Notes: a model not told the origin generated them from the sequence alone. 64,000 nucleotides of DNA from Sphingomonadales bacterium UBA2369 (GCA_002344055.1 DDTH01000003.1:50135-114134), one strand, 5' to 3'. Positions 25,766-33,331 are shown, numbered from the stretch's first letter. Numbers and translations are program-made.

Positions 25766-26137
25766 ATGCGTAAACTCATGCTTTCCCTGGCCATTGTCGG
25801 CAGCGCCGCCACCGGCGCCCTGATGGCGACCCCGGCCGCGGCCGAAGTGGCGTTGCAGCGGCATCATGGCGGCAATAACTTTCAGCCGGCCCGTGAAATC
25901 CGTCAGGATATCAATCAGCTGCAGAACCGCATCAACCAGGCGCAGCGCCGCGGCACGATTTCGAACCGTGAGGCGGTCGGCCTGCGCCGCGACGTCAACC
26001 GGCTGGAGGCGCAATTCTCGCGCTTCAGCCGCAACGGCCTCGACCGGCGCGAGATCGGCCAGCTGCGGGCCGGGATCAATCAGGTCGAATACCGGCTGCG
26101 CGCCGAGCGCCGCGACCGGGATCGCCGCCGCCGCTAA
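25766..26137 (+). CDS. Small exported Arg/Gln-rich helical protein, paralogue 2
   Basis: The 123-residue paralogue of the preceding gene has a signal peptide (MRKLMLSLAIVGSAATGALMATPAAA), a short histidine patch (RHHGG) and the same helical repeat (EIRQDINQLQNRINQAQRR, SRNGLDRREIGQLRAGINQVEYRLRAERR). Its tail is RDRDRRRR. ATG 25766 is spaced 7 bases from AGGAG at 25754-25758; ATG 25760 is only one base away from it and is less likely. Followed by a strong terminator, so the two genes form one transcription unit. Confidence 0.72.
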   Translation: MRKLMLSLAIVGSAATGALMATPAAAEVALQRHHGGNNFQPAREIRQDINQLQNRINQAQRRGTISNREAVGLRRDVNRLEAQFSRFSRNGLDRREIGQLRAGINQVEYRLRAERRDRDRRRR

Positions 26138-26158
26138 TTCGCGGCAGCGACATTGACG

Positions 26159-26196
26159 AGCGGGCGGCGGGGCAACTCGCCGCCCGCTTTCGTTTC
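26159..26196 (+). terminator. Rho-independent terminator
   Basis: An 11-bp stem, AGCGGGCGGCG at 26159-26169 with CGCCGCCCGCT at 26178-26188, encloses an 8-base loop, followed by a T-rich run (TTTCGTTTC). It ends the pair of Arg-rich exported protein genes, before argD. Confidence 0.85.
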
Positions 26197-26285
26197 GGCG
26201 GCGGCGCGCGTTGACCTCCTGTCGGCGCCGATTCTATAGCCGGGCCGCGCCTTCTTATCCCGCGCGTCCTCCCGGAGCTTTTGCC

Positions 26286-27473
26286 ATGACCATCACCCCG
26301 CTCATGCCCGTTTATCCGCGCTCGCCGGTGCGGCCGGTGCGAGGCGAGGGGGTCTATCTTTATGGCGAGCAAGGCGAGCAATATCTCGATTTCGCCAGCG
26401 GCATCGCGGTCAATCTGCTGGGCCACGGCCATCCGGTGCTGACCAAGGCGATCCAGGATCAGGCTGCGACCCTGGTCCACGTCTCCAATCTCTACGGCAG
26501 CCCGCAGGGCGAGGCGTTTGCGCAGCGGCTGGTCGACCTGACCTTTGCCGACACGGTCTTCTTCACCAATTCGGGGGTCGAGGCGGTGGAGTGCGCGATC
26601 AAGACGGCGCGCCGCTACCACCATCATCATGGCAATCCGCACAAGCACAAGCTGATCACCTTCCGGAACGCTTTCCACGGCCGCACCATGGCCGCAATCA
26701 GCGCCACCGATCAGCCCAAGATGATCGACGGCTTCGCGCCTTTGCTCGCCGGTTTCGAAGTCGTCGAGTTCGACAATCTGGAAGCCGCGACCGCGGCGGT
26801 CGACGAGAATACGGCCGGTTTCCTGCTCGAGCCGGTGCAGGGCGAGGGCGGCATCCGCCCGGCGAGTCACGAGTTTATCCGGGGCCTTCGCAAATTGTGC
26901 GACGATAACGATCTGATGCTGATCTTCGACGAGGTGCAGACCGGCGTCGCGCGGACCGGCACGCTCTACGTCTATGAGCAATATGGGATTACGCCCGACA
27001 TCATGTCGTCGGCCAAGGGCATTGGCGGCGGCTTCCCGATGGGCGCCTGCCTGGCGACCGAGAAAGCGGCGGTCGGTATGGGCCTTGGCACGCACGGCAC
27101 GACCTATGGCGGCAGCCCGCTGGCCATGGCGGCGGGGCAGGCGGTGTTCGATGTGGTCGCCAATGACGAATTTCTCGCCCACGTCCGTGCGATGGGCGAC
27201 CGCCTGCGCGGCGCGCTGGAGCAGATGATCCCCAATCACGACCATCTGTTCGAAAGCGTGCGCGGGCTGGGGCTGATGCTCGGCATCAAGATGAAGTCCG
27301 ACAGCCGGGCCTTCGTCACCTATCTGCGCGACCACGGCCTGCTGGCGGTCGCGGCGGGCGACAATGTGATGCGTGTGCTACCGCCGCTGGTGATCGAGGA
27401 GGCGCACATCACCGAATTCGTCGAGCGGCTGTCCGAAGCGGCGCGGAAATATGAGATGCCCGAGGCCGCTTAA
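26286..27473 (+). CDS. argD: Acetylornithine/succinyldiaminopimelate aminotransferase
   Basis: The 395-residue PLP-dependent class III aminotransferase has NSGVEAVECAIKTARRY, IFDEVQTGVARTG and the PLP-lysine block MSSAKGIGGGFPMG with Lys244. The N-terminus GEGVYLYGEQGEQYLDF and the end of the protein match ArgD, which converts N-acetylornithine and glutamate semialdehyde steps in arginine biosynthesis (and succinyl-DAP in lysine). ATG 26286 is chosen; the frame is open to 26211 without support. It is followed by a palindromic repeat and pip; argF, often next, is not here. Confidence 0.94.
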   Translation: MTITPLMPVYPRSPVRPVRGEGVYLYGEQGEQYLDFASGIAVNLLGHGHPVLTKAIQDQAATLVHVSNLYGSPQGEAFAQRLVDLTFADTVFFTNSGVEAVECAIKTARRYHHHHGNPHKHKLITFRNAFHGRTMAAISATDQPKMIDGFAPLLAGFEVVEFDNLEAATAAVDENTAGFLLEPVQGEGGIRPASHEFIRGLRKLCDDNDLMLIFDEVQTGVARTGTLYVYEQYGITPDIMSSAKGIGGGFPMGACLATEKAAVGMGLGTHGTTYGGSPLAMAAGQAVFDVVANDEFLAHVRAMGDRLRGALEQMIPNHDHLFESVRGLGLMLGIKMKSDSRAFVTYLRDHGLLAVAAGDNVMRVLPPLVIEEAHITEFVERLSEAARKYEMPEAA

Positions 27474-27483
27474 CGCGATCCGC

Positions 27484-27566
27484 CCTGCCTGAGCTTGTCG
27501 AAGGCCTGCCCTTTCTTGTTCCCTGCGCGCCAACGAAGGACAGTCCTTCGACAAGCTCAGGACGGA
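27484..27566. repeat. Sphingomonad palindromic repeat, copy 2
   Basis: Arms CCTGAGCTTGTCGAAGG (27488-27504) and CCTTCGACAAGCTCAGG (27545-27561) are identical to those of the copy at 2734-2816 and are 40 bp apart (41 in copy 1). Flanking words are shared too (CGCCCTGCCTGAG at the left, AGGACAGTCCTTC at the right). It fills the argD-pip gap and abuts the pip ribosome-binding site. Confidence 0.85.
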
Positions 27567-27583
27567 CGTTTTTTGGAGTGATG

Positions 27584-28528
27584 ATGCGCCAACTCTACCC
27601 GCCAATCGAACCCTATCGCAGCGGCATGCTCGATGTCGGCGATGGGCATCAGGTCTATTGGGAGCTGTGCGGCAACCCCCAGGGCAAGCCCGCGGTATTC
27701 CTGCATGGCGGGCCCGGCGCTGGCTGCAGCCCGGCGCATCGGCGGCTGTTCGATCCGGCGCGCTATAACATCTTGCTGTTCGATCAGCGCGGCTGCGGGC
27801 GTTCGACGCCGCATGCGAACCTGAACGCTAACACCACCTGGCATCTCGTCGCCGACATGGAGCGGCTGCGGATGACGATCGGCGCCGAACAATGGCTGGT
27901 GTTCGGCGGTTCCTGGGGTTCGACGCTCGGCCTCGCTTACGCGCAGGCGCATCCGGATCGTGTCTCCGCCTTGGTCATGCGCGGCATTTTCGGAATGCGG
28001 AAGAGCGAGATCGACTGGTTCTACCAATATGGCGCGCACCACATCTTCCCCGACACGTGGGAAGGCTTCCTCGCGCCGATCCCGGAGGATGAGCGCGACG
28101 ATCTGGTCGCCGCCTATCATCGCCGCCTGACCGATGCGGATCCGGAAGTGCGCCTGACCGCCGCACGCGCATGGAGCGCCTGGGAAGGCTCGGCGATCAA
28201 ATTGATTCCCGATCCAGCCTATATCGAGTCGGTCACGGAGGAGAAGTTCGCGATCGCCTTCGCGCGGATCGAGAATCACTACATGGTCAATCGCGGCTGG
28301 CTCGACGAGGGGCAGCTCTATCGCGACGCCGGCAAACTCGCGGACATTCCCGGCGTGATCATCCACGGGCGCTACGACGCCTGCACGCCGGTGGAGAATG
28401 CGTGGCTGCTGCACCGCGTCTGGCCGGAGGCGGACCTGCACATCGTGCCGGACGCGGGCCACGCCTTCGACGAGCCGGGCAATCTGCACCGGCTGATCGA
28501 GGCGACGGATCGGTTCGCGCGGGATTGA
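27584..28528 (+). CDS. pip: Proline iminopeptidase
   Basis: The 314-residue alpha/beta hydrolase (S33 peptidase family) contains the oxyanion HGGPGAGC near the N-terminus, the nucleophile elbow GGSWGSTLGLAYAQ, and the late acid/base blocks GRYDACTP and DAGHAFDEPGNL (His). It removes N-terminal proline from peptides. RGIFGMRKSEIDWFYQYGA and the WxxWEGS cap region match the proline iminopeptidase subgroup rather than generic hydrolases. GGAG at 27575-27578 fits ATG 27584; GTG 27578 and ATG 27581 are in frame upstream. It has its own repeat-bounded 5' region. Confidence 0.92.
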   Translation: MRQLYPPIEPYRSGMLDVGDGHQVYWELCGNPQGKPAVFLHGGPGAGCSPAHRRLFDPARYNILLFDQRGCGRSTPHANLNANTTWHLVADMERLRMTIGAEQWLVFGGSWGSTLGLAYAQAHPDRVSALVMRGIFGMRKSEIDWFYQYGAHHIFPDTWEGFLAPIPEDERDDLVAAYHRRLTDADPEVRLTAARAWSAWEGSAIKLIPDPAYIESVTEEKFAIAFARIENHYMVNRGWLDEGQLYRDAGKLADIPGVIIHGRYDACTPVENAWLLHRVWPEADLHIVPDAGHAFDEPGNLHRLIEATDRFARD

Positions 28529-28579
28529 CCCGCAAAGTGTGAAATTCCCGCCTTTGCTGGCAACAAGGGAGACACGCCG

Positions 28580-29047
28580 ATGCTGTTCACGTTCGCCATC
28601 GCCACCGCCGTCGCCGCCACGCCCGCGCCGGAGGTCAAGCAGCCCGCTGGCGGCATCTACGTCAACGCCCGCTACGGCACGCGCGCCAGCTTCCCCGGCG
28701 GCATGTTCGGCAACCGCCGCGAATCGGACAATGGCGACGGCGCGACCTTCACCGCGCGGGACGGTGCGACTTTGCTAATCTACGGCGCCTACAATCTCGA
28801 AGGGCAGGACCCGCGCGCCTATCTCGCTGGGCGGGTCCGCGAGGAGCGTGGCGCCGTCAGCTATCGCCATGCGGGCCGCGATTTCGCGGTGATGTCCGGT
28901 ACAAGCGGCGGGCGGATTTTCTATCAGCGCTTCGAGTTCGACGACCGCCGCGACATCGTTCATTCCTACCGCCTGGAATATCCGCGCGCGTTGCAGCGCC
29001 GCTACGGCCCGGTCGTGCGCCGCATCTCGATCCGCCACGACAGGTGA
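28580..29047 (+). CDS. Secreted protein of unknown function
   Basis: The 155-residue product starts with a short hydrophobic signal-like segment (MLFTFAIATAVAATPAPE) and has a single domain with GGIYVNARYGTRASFPGGMFG, DGATFTARDGATLLIYGAYN, GRDFAVMSGTSGGRIFYQRFEF and HSYRLEYPRALQRRYGPVVRRISI. The pattern of paired strands and the RYxxxxRRI ending recur in sphingomonad secreted proteins of unknown role. No cysteines. GGGAGA precedes ATG 28580. Lies between pip and hslO on the same strand; likely in one operon. Confidence 0.65.
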   Translation: MLFTFAIATAVAATPAPEVKQPAGGIYVNARYGTRASFPGGMFGNRRESDNGDGATFTARDGATLLIYGAYNLEGQDPRAYLAGRVREERGAVSYRHAGRDFAVMSGTSGGRIFYQRFEFDDRRDIVHSYRLEYPRALQRRYGPVVRRISIRHDR

Positions 29048-29077
29048 AAAAAGCGGAGGGTGCCTCCATATGGGGGC

Positions 29078-29992
29078 ATGTCCTCGCAAATCTCTCCGCG
29101 GCCCGGCCAGGCCGCCAATCTCGACGAAGCGATCGGTTTCACCCTCCCCCAGCGCCACGCTCGCGGGCGGCTGGTGCGGCTCGGACCGGTGCTCGACGAC
29201 ATTCTCGCCGCGCACGAATATCCCGCGCCGGTCGCGCGCATTCTGTCGGAGGCGCTGACCCTCACCGCTTTGCTCGGCGCGATGCTGAAAGATGCGGGCG
29301 GCCAGCTGACCATGCAGGCGCAGGCCGAAGACGGCATCGTGGAGCTTCTGGTCTGCGATTATCGCGGCGGCGAGGTGCGCGGCTATGTGCGCTTCGATCG
29401 CGACCGTCTCGCCGGGGCGCCACCCAAGCCGTCGCTCGCGGAAATGTTCGGCAAGGGCTATCTCGCCATCACCTTCGATCAGACTGCGACCAACGAACGC
29501 TACCAGGGGATCGTGCCGCTGGAGGGCGCGAGCCTGGCCGAAGCGGTGGAGAGTTTCTTCGCGCAGTCCGAGCAGATCCCGTCGCTGGTGCGGCTCGCGA
29601 CCGACGATACCGGCCATATCGCCGGCGGCATCCTGCTCCAGCATCTTCCCGAGGGCGAGGAGGGGCGCGAGCGCCTGCACACGCGGCTCGATCATCCGGA
29701 ATGGGAGCATGTCCGCATGCTCGCCGAGACGGTGCGCGCGAACGAATTGTTCGACGTGAGCCTGCCGATCGAGGAATTGCTGTGGCGGTTGTTCAACGAG
29801 GATGAGGTGCGCGTGCTCGCCACCGTGCCGCTGACCCGCGGCTGCCGCTGCAATCCCGAGCATGTCCGCTCGGTCATCGCCAGTTTCTCCCCGGAGGAGC
29901 GGGCGGAAATGGCCGACGAGGATGGCGTGATCAGCGTCGATTGCGAATTCTGCTCGCGTTCGTTCACATTCACGCTGGCGGAGTTGAACTGA
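29078..29992 (+). CDS. hslO: 33 kDa redox-regulated chaperone Hsp33
   Basis: The 304-residue chaperone has the Hsp33 N-terminal domain (LTLTALLGAMLKDAGGQLTMQAQ) and the C-terminal zinc redox switch with CRCNPEH and CEFC (CxC...CxxC). Oxidation of these cysteines releases zinc and activates holdase function under oxidative stress. ATG 29078 (MSSQISPR) is used; an upstream GTG 29060 is in frame directly after AGCGGAGG and is a possible alternative. In many alphaproteobacteria hslO follows argF; here it follows a secreted-protein gene. Confidence 0.94.
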   Translation: MSSQISPRPGQAANLDEAIGFTLPQRHARGRLVRLGPVLDDILAAHEYPAPVARILSEALTLTALLGAMLKDAGGQLTMQAQAEDGIVELLVCDYRGGEVRGYVRFDRDRLAGAPPKPSLAEMFGKGYLAITFDQTATNERYQGIVPLEGASLAEAVESFFAQSEQIPSLVRLATDDTGHIAGGILLQHLPEGEEGRERLHTRLDHPEWEHVRMLAETVRANELFDVSLPIEELLWRLFNEDEVRVLATVPLTRGCRCNPEHVRSVIASFSPEERAEMADEDGVISVDCEFCSRSFTFTLAELN

Positions 29993-30041
29993 AACGCCGG
30001 CTGACCAGCGCGTTAAGGGCCGATTCAAATATGCGGTGATA

Positions 30042-30134
30042 GGGAGATTTGGTGTCCGAGCGGCACGCATTTCTCCCTGGCATGGGCCGCGAGGCCACGA
30101 ACTGGGCCGTCTCCTTCGGGGGCGGCCCTTCTCT
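30042..30134 (+). ncRNA. Candidate structured leader or small RNA upstream of queC
   Basis: Three successive hairpins occupy the 190-bp gap before queC. The first pairs GGGAGA (30042-30047) with TCTCCC (30072-30077), with an inner GTG/CAC pairing. The second is GGCC-GCGA-GGCC (30085-30096), a GNRA-type tetraloop. The third pairs GGGCCG (30104-30109) with CGGCCC (30123-30128), with an inner CTCC-TTCG-GGGG core, followed by TTCTCT, and looks like a terminator. It could be an attenuator or riboswitch for queC-queE, or a separate small RNA. I could not match it to a known class, including preQ1. Confidence 0.35.
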
Positions 30135-30182
30135 ATGGCGCGCTTGCCCGCGCGCGATGCGGCGACTAGCGGCTGTGCCCCG

Positions 30183-30872
30183 ATGAACAACGACGCACCA
30201 ATTGGTATCCTCCTCCTCTCCGGCGGTCTCGATTCGATGACCGTGGGCGGGATCGCGCGCGAGCAGGGCTATCGCCTGTTCGCGCTGACCATCGACTATA
30301 ATCAGCGCCACCGGGTCGAGTTGGACGCCGCCGCCCGGATCGCGGCGATGCTGGGGGCCGAACGGCATATCGTCATGCCGCTCGATCTTTCCCGGTTCGG
30401 CGGCTCGGCGCTGACCGCCGACATCGACGTGCCGAAGGGTGGCGTGGGGGAGGGGATCCCGATCACCTACGTCCCCGCGCGCAACACCATCTTCCTGTCG
30501 CTCTGCCTGGGCTGGGCGGAGGCGGCGGGCGCGAGCGACATCTTCATCGGCGTCAACGCGCTCGATTATTCCGGTTATCCCGATTGCCGTCCGGACTTCA
30601 TCGCCTCGTTCGAGGAGACGGCCCGGCTCGCGACCAAGGCGGGCGTCGAAGGGCGGCCGTTCAAGGTGCACACGCCGCTGCTGCACATGTCCAAGGCGCA
30701 GATCGCCACGGAGGCGGAACGGCTGGGACTCGATGCGGGTGAGAGCTGGTCCTGCTACGATCCGGCGCATTTCCCCGCCCATTGCGGCCTGTGCGATTCC
30801 TGCCGCCTGCGCGCCAAGGGCTATGCCGAAGCGGGGATCGCCGATCCGACGCTGTACGCCGCAACGCCATGA
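30183..30872 (+). CDS. queC: 7-cyano-7-deazaguanine synthase
   Basis: The 229-residue enzyme is an ATP-pyrophosphatase of the QueC family. The PP-loop LLSGGLDSM (Ser13-Gly-Gly-Leu-Asp17-Ser18) binds ATP and the C-terminal zinc cluster is CYDPAHF...CGLCDSCRLRAKG. It converts 7-carboxy-7-deazaguanine to preQ0, a queuosine precursor. ATG 30183 (MNNDAPIG) is chosen for its match to family N-termini although no good ribosome-binding site is seen; longer in-frame starts run into the hairpins upstream. The stop overlaps the queE start (ATGA). Confidence 0.94.
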   Translation: MNNDAPIGILLLSGGLDSMTVGGIAREQGYRLFALTIDYNQRHRVELDAAARIAAMLGAERHIVMPLDLSRFGGSALTADIDVPKGGVGEGIPITYVPARNTIFLSLCLGWAEAAGASDIFIGVNALDYSGYPDCRPDFIASFEETARLATKAGVEGRPFKVHTPLLHMSKAQIATEAERLGLDAGESWSCYDPAHFPAHCGLCDSCRLRAKGYAEAGIADPTLYAATP

Positions 30873-31495
30873 GCTACGCGGTCAAGGAAATCTTCCTGAC
30901 GCTGCAGGGCGAGGGGATGCAGGCGGGGCGCCGCGCCGTCTTCCTGCGCTTCGCCGGCTGCAATCTGTGGACCGGCCGCGAGCAGGATCGCGCGGAGGCC
31001 GCGTGCACCTTCTGCGACACCGATTTCGTCGGCATGGATGGCGAGAATGGCGGGCGCTACCAGGCGGAGGCGCTGTCGGACCGGGTCGATGCCCTGTGGG
31101 ACGCGGGCGATCGCAAGCTCGTGGTGATGACCGGTGGCGAGCCGCTGCTGCAGGCCGATGCGCCGCTGATCGACGCGCTCCACGCGCGCGGCTTCGAGAT
31201 TGCGGTCGAGACCAACGGCACGCAGGCCGCGCCGGCCGGAATCGACTGGATCTGCGTGAGCCCGAAAGCCGGCAATCACGTCGTCCAGCGTTCGGGCGAT
31301 GAACTGAAGCTGGTGTGGCCCCAGGCCGGGATCGACACGGACGAACTGCTCGGCTGGGACTTCCGGCATTTCATCGTGCAGCCGATGGACGGCGCGGACC
31401 GCGCCGGATCGCTGCGCGCTGCGATCGCACTGGTTCACACCGACCCGCGCTGGCGGCTCGGCGTGCAGACCCACAAGATGATCGGCTTGCCCTGA
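30869..31495 (+). CDS. queE: 7-carboxy-7-deazaguanine synthase
   Basis: The 208-residue radical-SAM enzyme has the QueE N-terminus (YAVKEIFLTLQGEGMQAGRRAVFLRFAGCNLW) and the radical-SAM cysteines arranged as Cys30, then a 14-residue insert and CTFCDTD. The later TGGEPLLQ motif binds SAM. It converts 6-carboxy-tetrahydropterin to 7-carboxy-7-deazaguanine, the step before QueC. ATG 30869 overlaps the queC stop, so the two are co-translated. The long insert between the first and second cysteines is characteristic of the proteobacterial QueE form. Confidence 0.94.
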   Translation: MSYAVKEIFLTLQGEGMQAGRRAVFLRFAGCNLWTGREQDRAEAACTFCDTDFVGMDGENGGRYQAEALSDRVDALWDAGDRKLVVMTGGEPLLQADAPLIDALHARGFEIAVETNGTQAAPAGIDWICVSPKAGNHVVQRSGDELKLVWPQAGIDTDELLGWDFRHFIVQPMDGADRAGSLRAAIALVHTDPRWRLGVQTHKMIGLP

Positions 31496-31511
31496 GCGAG
31501 AGTGCCAGCGT

Positions 31512-32198
31512 TCAGCGTGCCGGTGTCTGTCCCGCCTGGCATTGCTGCAACGCGCGCCCGCTGAGGCCGGTGCAGACCGGGGCGGCGAACAAAGTTGCCG
31601 GCAGCGGCCGCAGCGCCGTGACCGGCGGCGCGATGCGATCGACGTGGCGCGTGGCGGCGGCACTGCGCAACTCGCGCATCCGCTCGCGCGCGGTGGTGTA
31701 GAGTTCACCCTTGGCCCGCGCCAGCGCATCCTTGCCGATCGCGCCGACCGTCTGGCAGAAGCCGATCGCGTTCTGCGTCGAATAATCCTGATAGGTCGAG
31801 GTGTTCCAATTGTCGAAGGCGCGCTGCCCATTGCGGGCATTGCCGCTCGCGCGGCGGCGGAAATAGCCTTCCAGCGTCGAATAAGCGGAGGCCAGCTCGG
31901 CCGAGTGATGCGCCAATATGCCATTATAGACATCGACGGTGCGCAGATAACGGTAGCCGTTGCAGCGCAGGGCGCCGACATTCAGCCCGGCACGCAAATT
32001 CCACAGCAGGCCCGCCCGCAACTCGGCCGCATTGGCGCCGGGCAGGGCGATGCCGATCAGCGCGTCGCCCGGTTCGACCGGTCCGCGATCATAAGCCGTG
32101 TCGGAATAGAAAAGCTGCGCCTGGGCGGGTGATGCGGCGAGGAAGAAACCGGCCGCAGCGGCTGCGGCCGCGATCAAGGGTCTCACAAGATTACGCAT
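31512..32198 (-). CDS. Secreted protein of unknown function
   Basis: The 228-residue product has a signal peptide (MRNLVRPLIAAAAAAAGFFLAASPAQAQ) and a helical domain with GALRCNGYRYLRTVDVYNGILAHHSAELASAYSTLEGYFRRR and later FDNWNTSTYQDYSTQNAIGFCQTVGAIGKDA. Cys in RCNGY and FCQTV, plus CTGLSGRALQQCQ near the end, could make two disulphides. I do not recognise the family beyond sphingomonad secreted proteins. Convergent with queE, with the two stops 16 bp apart. Confidence 0.65.
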   Translation of the reverse strand: MRNLVRPLIAAAAAAAGFFLAASPAQAQLFYSDTAYDRGPVEPGDALIGIALPGANAAELRAGLLWNLRAGLNVGALRCNGYRYLRTVDVYNGILAHHSAELASAYSTLEGYFRRRASGNARNGQRAFDNWNTSTYQDYSTQNAIGFCQTVGAIGKDALARAKGELYTTARERMRELRSAAATRHVDRIAPPVTALRPLPATLFAAPVCTGLSGRALQQCQAGQTPAR

Positions 32199-32326
32199 AA
32201 GACTGAACTCCCCACCCGCAGGCGTTTCACGGCGAATATCCTATCGTCCCGCTTGCGCCTCGCCAAGGCGGAGCTTGTCGGGCGAACGCTGCCTGTGACC
32301 GCTTCAGCGGCTTCGGCCGGGATGAT

Positions 32327-32363
32327 CGATACCCGGCGGCGCACGGCGCGCCACCGGGTATCG
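32327..32363 (-). terminator. Long hairpin terminator after the Thr-rich lipoprotein gene
   Basis: CGATACCCGG (32327-32336) pairs with CCGGGTATCG (32354-32363), and the inner bases GGCGC/GCGCC extend the stem to about 15 bp. It lies 6 bp beyond the stop of the minus-strand gene at 32369-32695. There is no T-tract on the minus strand, so it may instead be a processing or stability hairpin. Confidence 0.55.
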
Positions 32364-32368
32364 ACGGA

Positions 32369-32695
32369 TCACATACCCGGCGTGTTCTTGTCGCTGCTGT
32401 TGCCGCCGGCATCGCCGCCCGCGCCGGTCTTGGTGTCCACGGTCGGAGGCGGCGTGGTGCTCGAGCTGCTGTTCGTGGTCGTGGTGGTCGTCGTCGTCTC
32501 GGTCGCGGCGGGCGTGTTGGTGGCCGGCGCCGGTGCCATCGTTTCCATCGCGCTCGCATCATTGGCCGGGGCCGTCGGCGCGGCGCTGTTCGCCGAGCTG
32601 TTGTTGGCGCTGCTGTTCGCGGCCTTGTTCCCGCCGCAAGCTGCAAGCGCGGCGGCGGCGGTCAGGACGAGGGCGAGGCGGACGGTGTGACGCAT
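32369..32695 (-). CDS. Low-complexity Asn/Thr-rich lipoprotein, paralogue 1
   Basis: The 108-residue product starts with a lipoprotein signal peptide (lipobox LAAC, cysteine at about residue 20) and the mature part is almost entirely low complexity: NKAANSSANNSSANSAAP, a run of eight threonines, then TPPPTVDTKTGAGG. It ends in NTPGM. There is no recognisable domain. The gene 32983-33246 encodes a closely related protein with the same layout. Probably an outer-membrane or periplasmic anchored linker-like protein; the Thr run may be prone to slippage mutation. Confidence 0.7.
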   Translation of the reverse strand: MRHTVRLALVLTAAAALAACGGNKAANSSANNSSANSAAPTAPANDASAMETMAPAPATNTPAATETTTTTTTTNSSSSTTPPPTVDTKTGAGGDAGGNSSDKNTPGM

Positions 32696-32815
32696 TGCGG
32701 AAGCTCCCTAAAGCTTGAGCGAAAATCGTGATTTGACAATGCCCGGTTGAGCGTCGGGCAGAGCGGGAGACTGTTCCTCCCCACGCCAAAAAGCAAGCGC
32801 GAGCAAAAAGAAAGC

Positions 32816-32907
32816 GCCGCCGGTTTACCGGATGGCGCTCAGCAGGGACTGCCGCCGGTTTACCGGATGGCGCTCAGCAGGGACTGCCGCCGGTTTACCG
32901 GATGGCG
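32816..32907. repeat. 35-bp tandem repeat with internal hairpin
   Basis: The unit begins GCCGCCGGTTTACCGGATGG and recurs at 32816, 32851 and 32886, a period of 35 bp, giving about 2.6 copies. Each copy contains CCGG-TTTA-CCGG, flanked by CGCC and GGCG that extend the hairpin. No spacers separate the units, so this is not a CRISPR array. It lies between the two Thr-rich lipoprotein genes. Confidence 0.85.
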
Positions 32908-32912
32908 TCCCC

Positions 32913-32945
32913 AACAAGAAAGGGCCGCGGGTTGCCCCGCGGCCC
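32913..32945 (-). terminator. Rho-independent terminator for the second lipoprotein gene
   Basis: A perfect 10-bp stem, GGGCCGCGGG (32922-32931) with CCCGCGGCCC (32936-32945), has a TTGC loop. On the minus strand it is followed by TTTCTTGTT. It lies 37 bp downstream of the stop of the gene at 32983-33246. Confidence 0.85.
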
Positions 32946-32982
32946 TCGCCTTTGCCGCCTCCCGGGGGAAGCAGGCAGCAGC

Positions 32983-33246
32983 TTACATCTTGTTGGCAGC
33001 CGCCGCGTTGTCGGCCGGAGCCGCCGCGTTGTCGGCCGGAGCCGTCGTCGACGTCGAGTTCGTCGTCGTCGTCGTGGTGTTCGTGGCCATCGTGTCGTTG
33101 GCCATCGGGGTCACCTCGGTGGTGGTGTTGGTCGTCGTGGTCGTGGTGTTGGTCGACGAGTTGTTGGTCGCCTTGGTGTTGCCACCGCAGGCAGCAACCG
33201 CCAGAGCGGCACCGGCGATCATCGAAATCTTCAGAACGTTACGCAT
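32983..33246 (-). CDS. Low-complexity Thr-rich lipoprotein, paralogue 2
   Basis: The 87-residue product has a lipoprotein signal (LAVAAC lipobox) and a mature part composed of NTTTTTTNTTTEVTP, TNTTTTTTNSTST and a duplicated APADNAA block. It shares architecture with 32369-32695: short leader, Asn/Ser/Thr run, acid-poor tail ending in a methionine (ANKM). ATG 33246 is at the end of AGGGAGCTATCA-type ribosome-binding sequence on the minus strand. Presumably secreted and membrane-anchored; function unknown. Confidence 0.7.
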   Translation of the reverse strand: MRNVLKISMIAGAALAVAACGGNTKATNNSSTNTTTTTTNTTTEVTPMANDTMATNTTTTTTNSTSTTAPADNAAAPADNAAAANKM

Positions 33247-33331
33247 TGATAGCTCCCTAGATAGAAGATTTGGCCGGTTACCCCGTTTTTGCCCAAATCG
33301 AATTGCCTACTATACAAATTGACAACGGCTC

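Noticed and set aside
30042..30134. preQ1 riboswitch upstream of queC
   Set aside because: The short preQ1-I hairpin-plus-A-rich-tail pattern is absent. The hairpins are kept only as an unclassified structured candidate.
32816..32907. Tandem repeat considered as a CRISPR array
   Set aside because: Units abut without spacers and the period is exactly 35 bp, so it is a minisatellite-type array.
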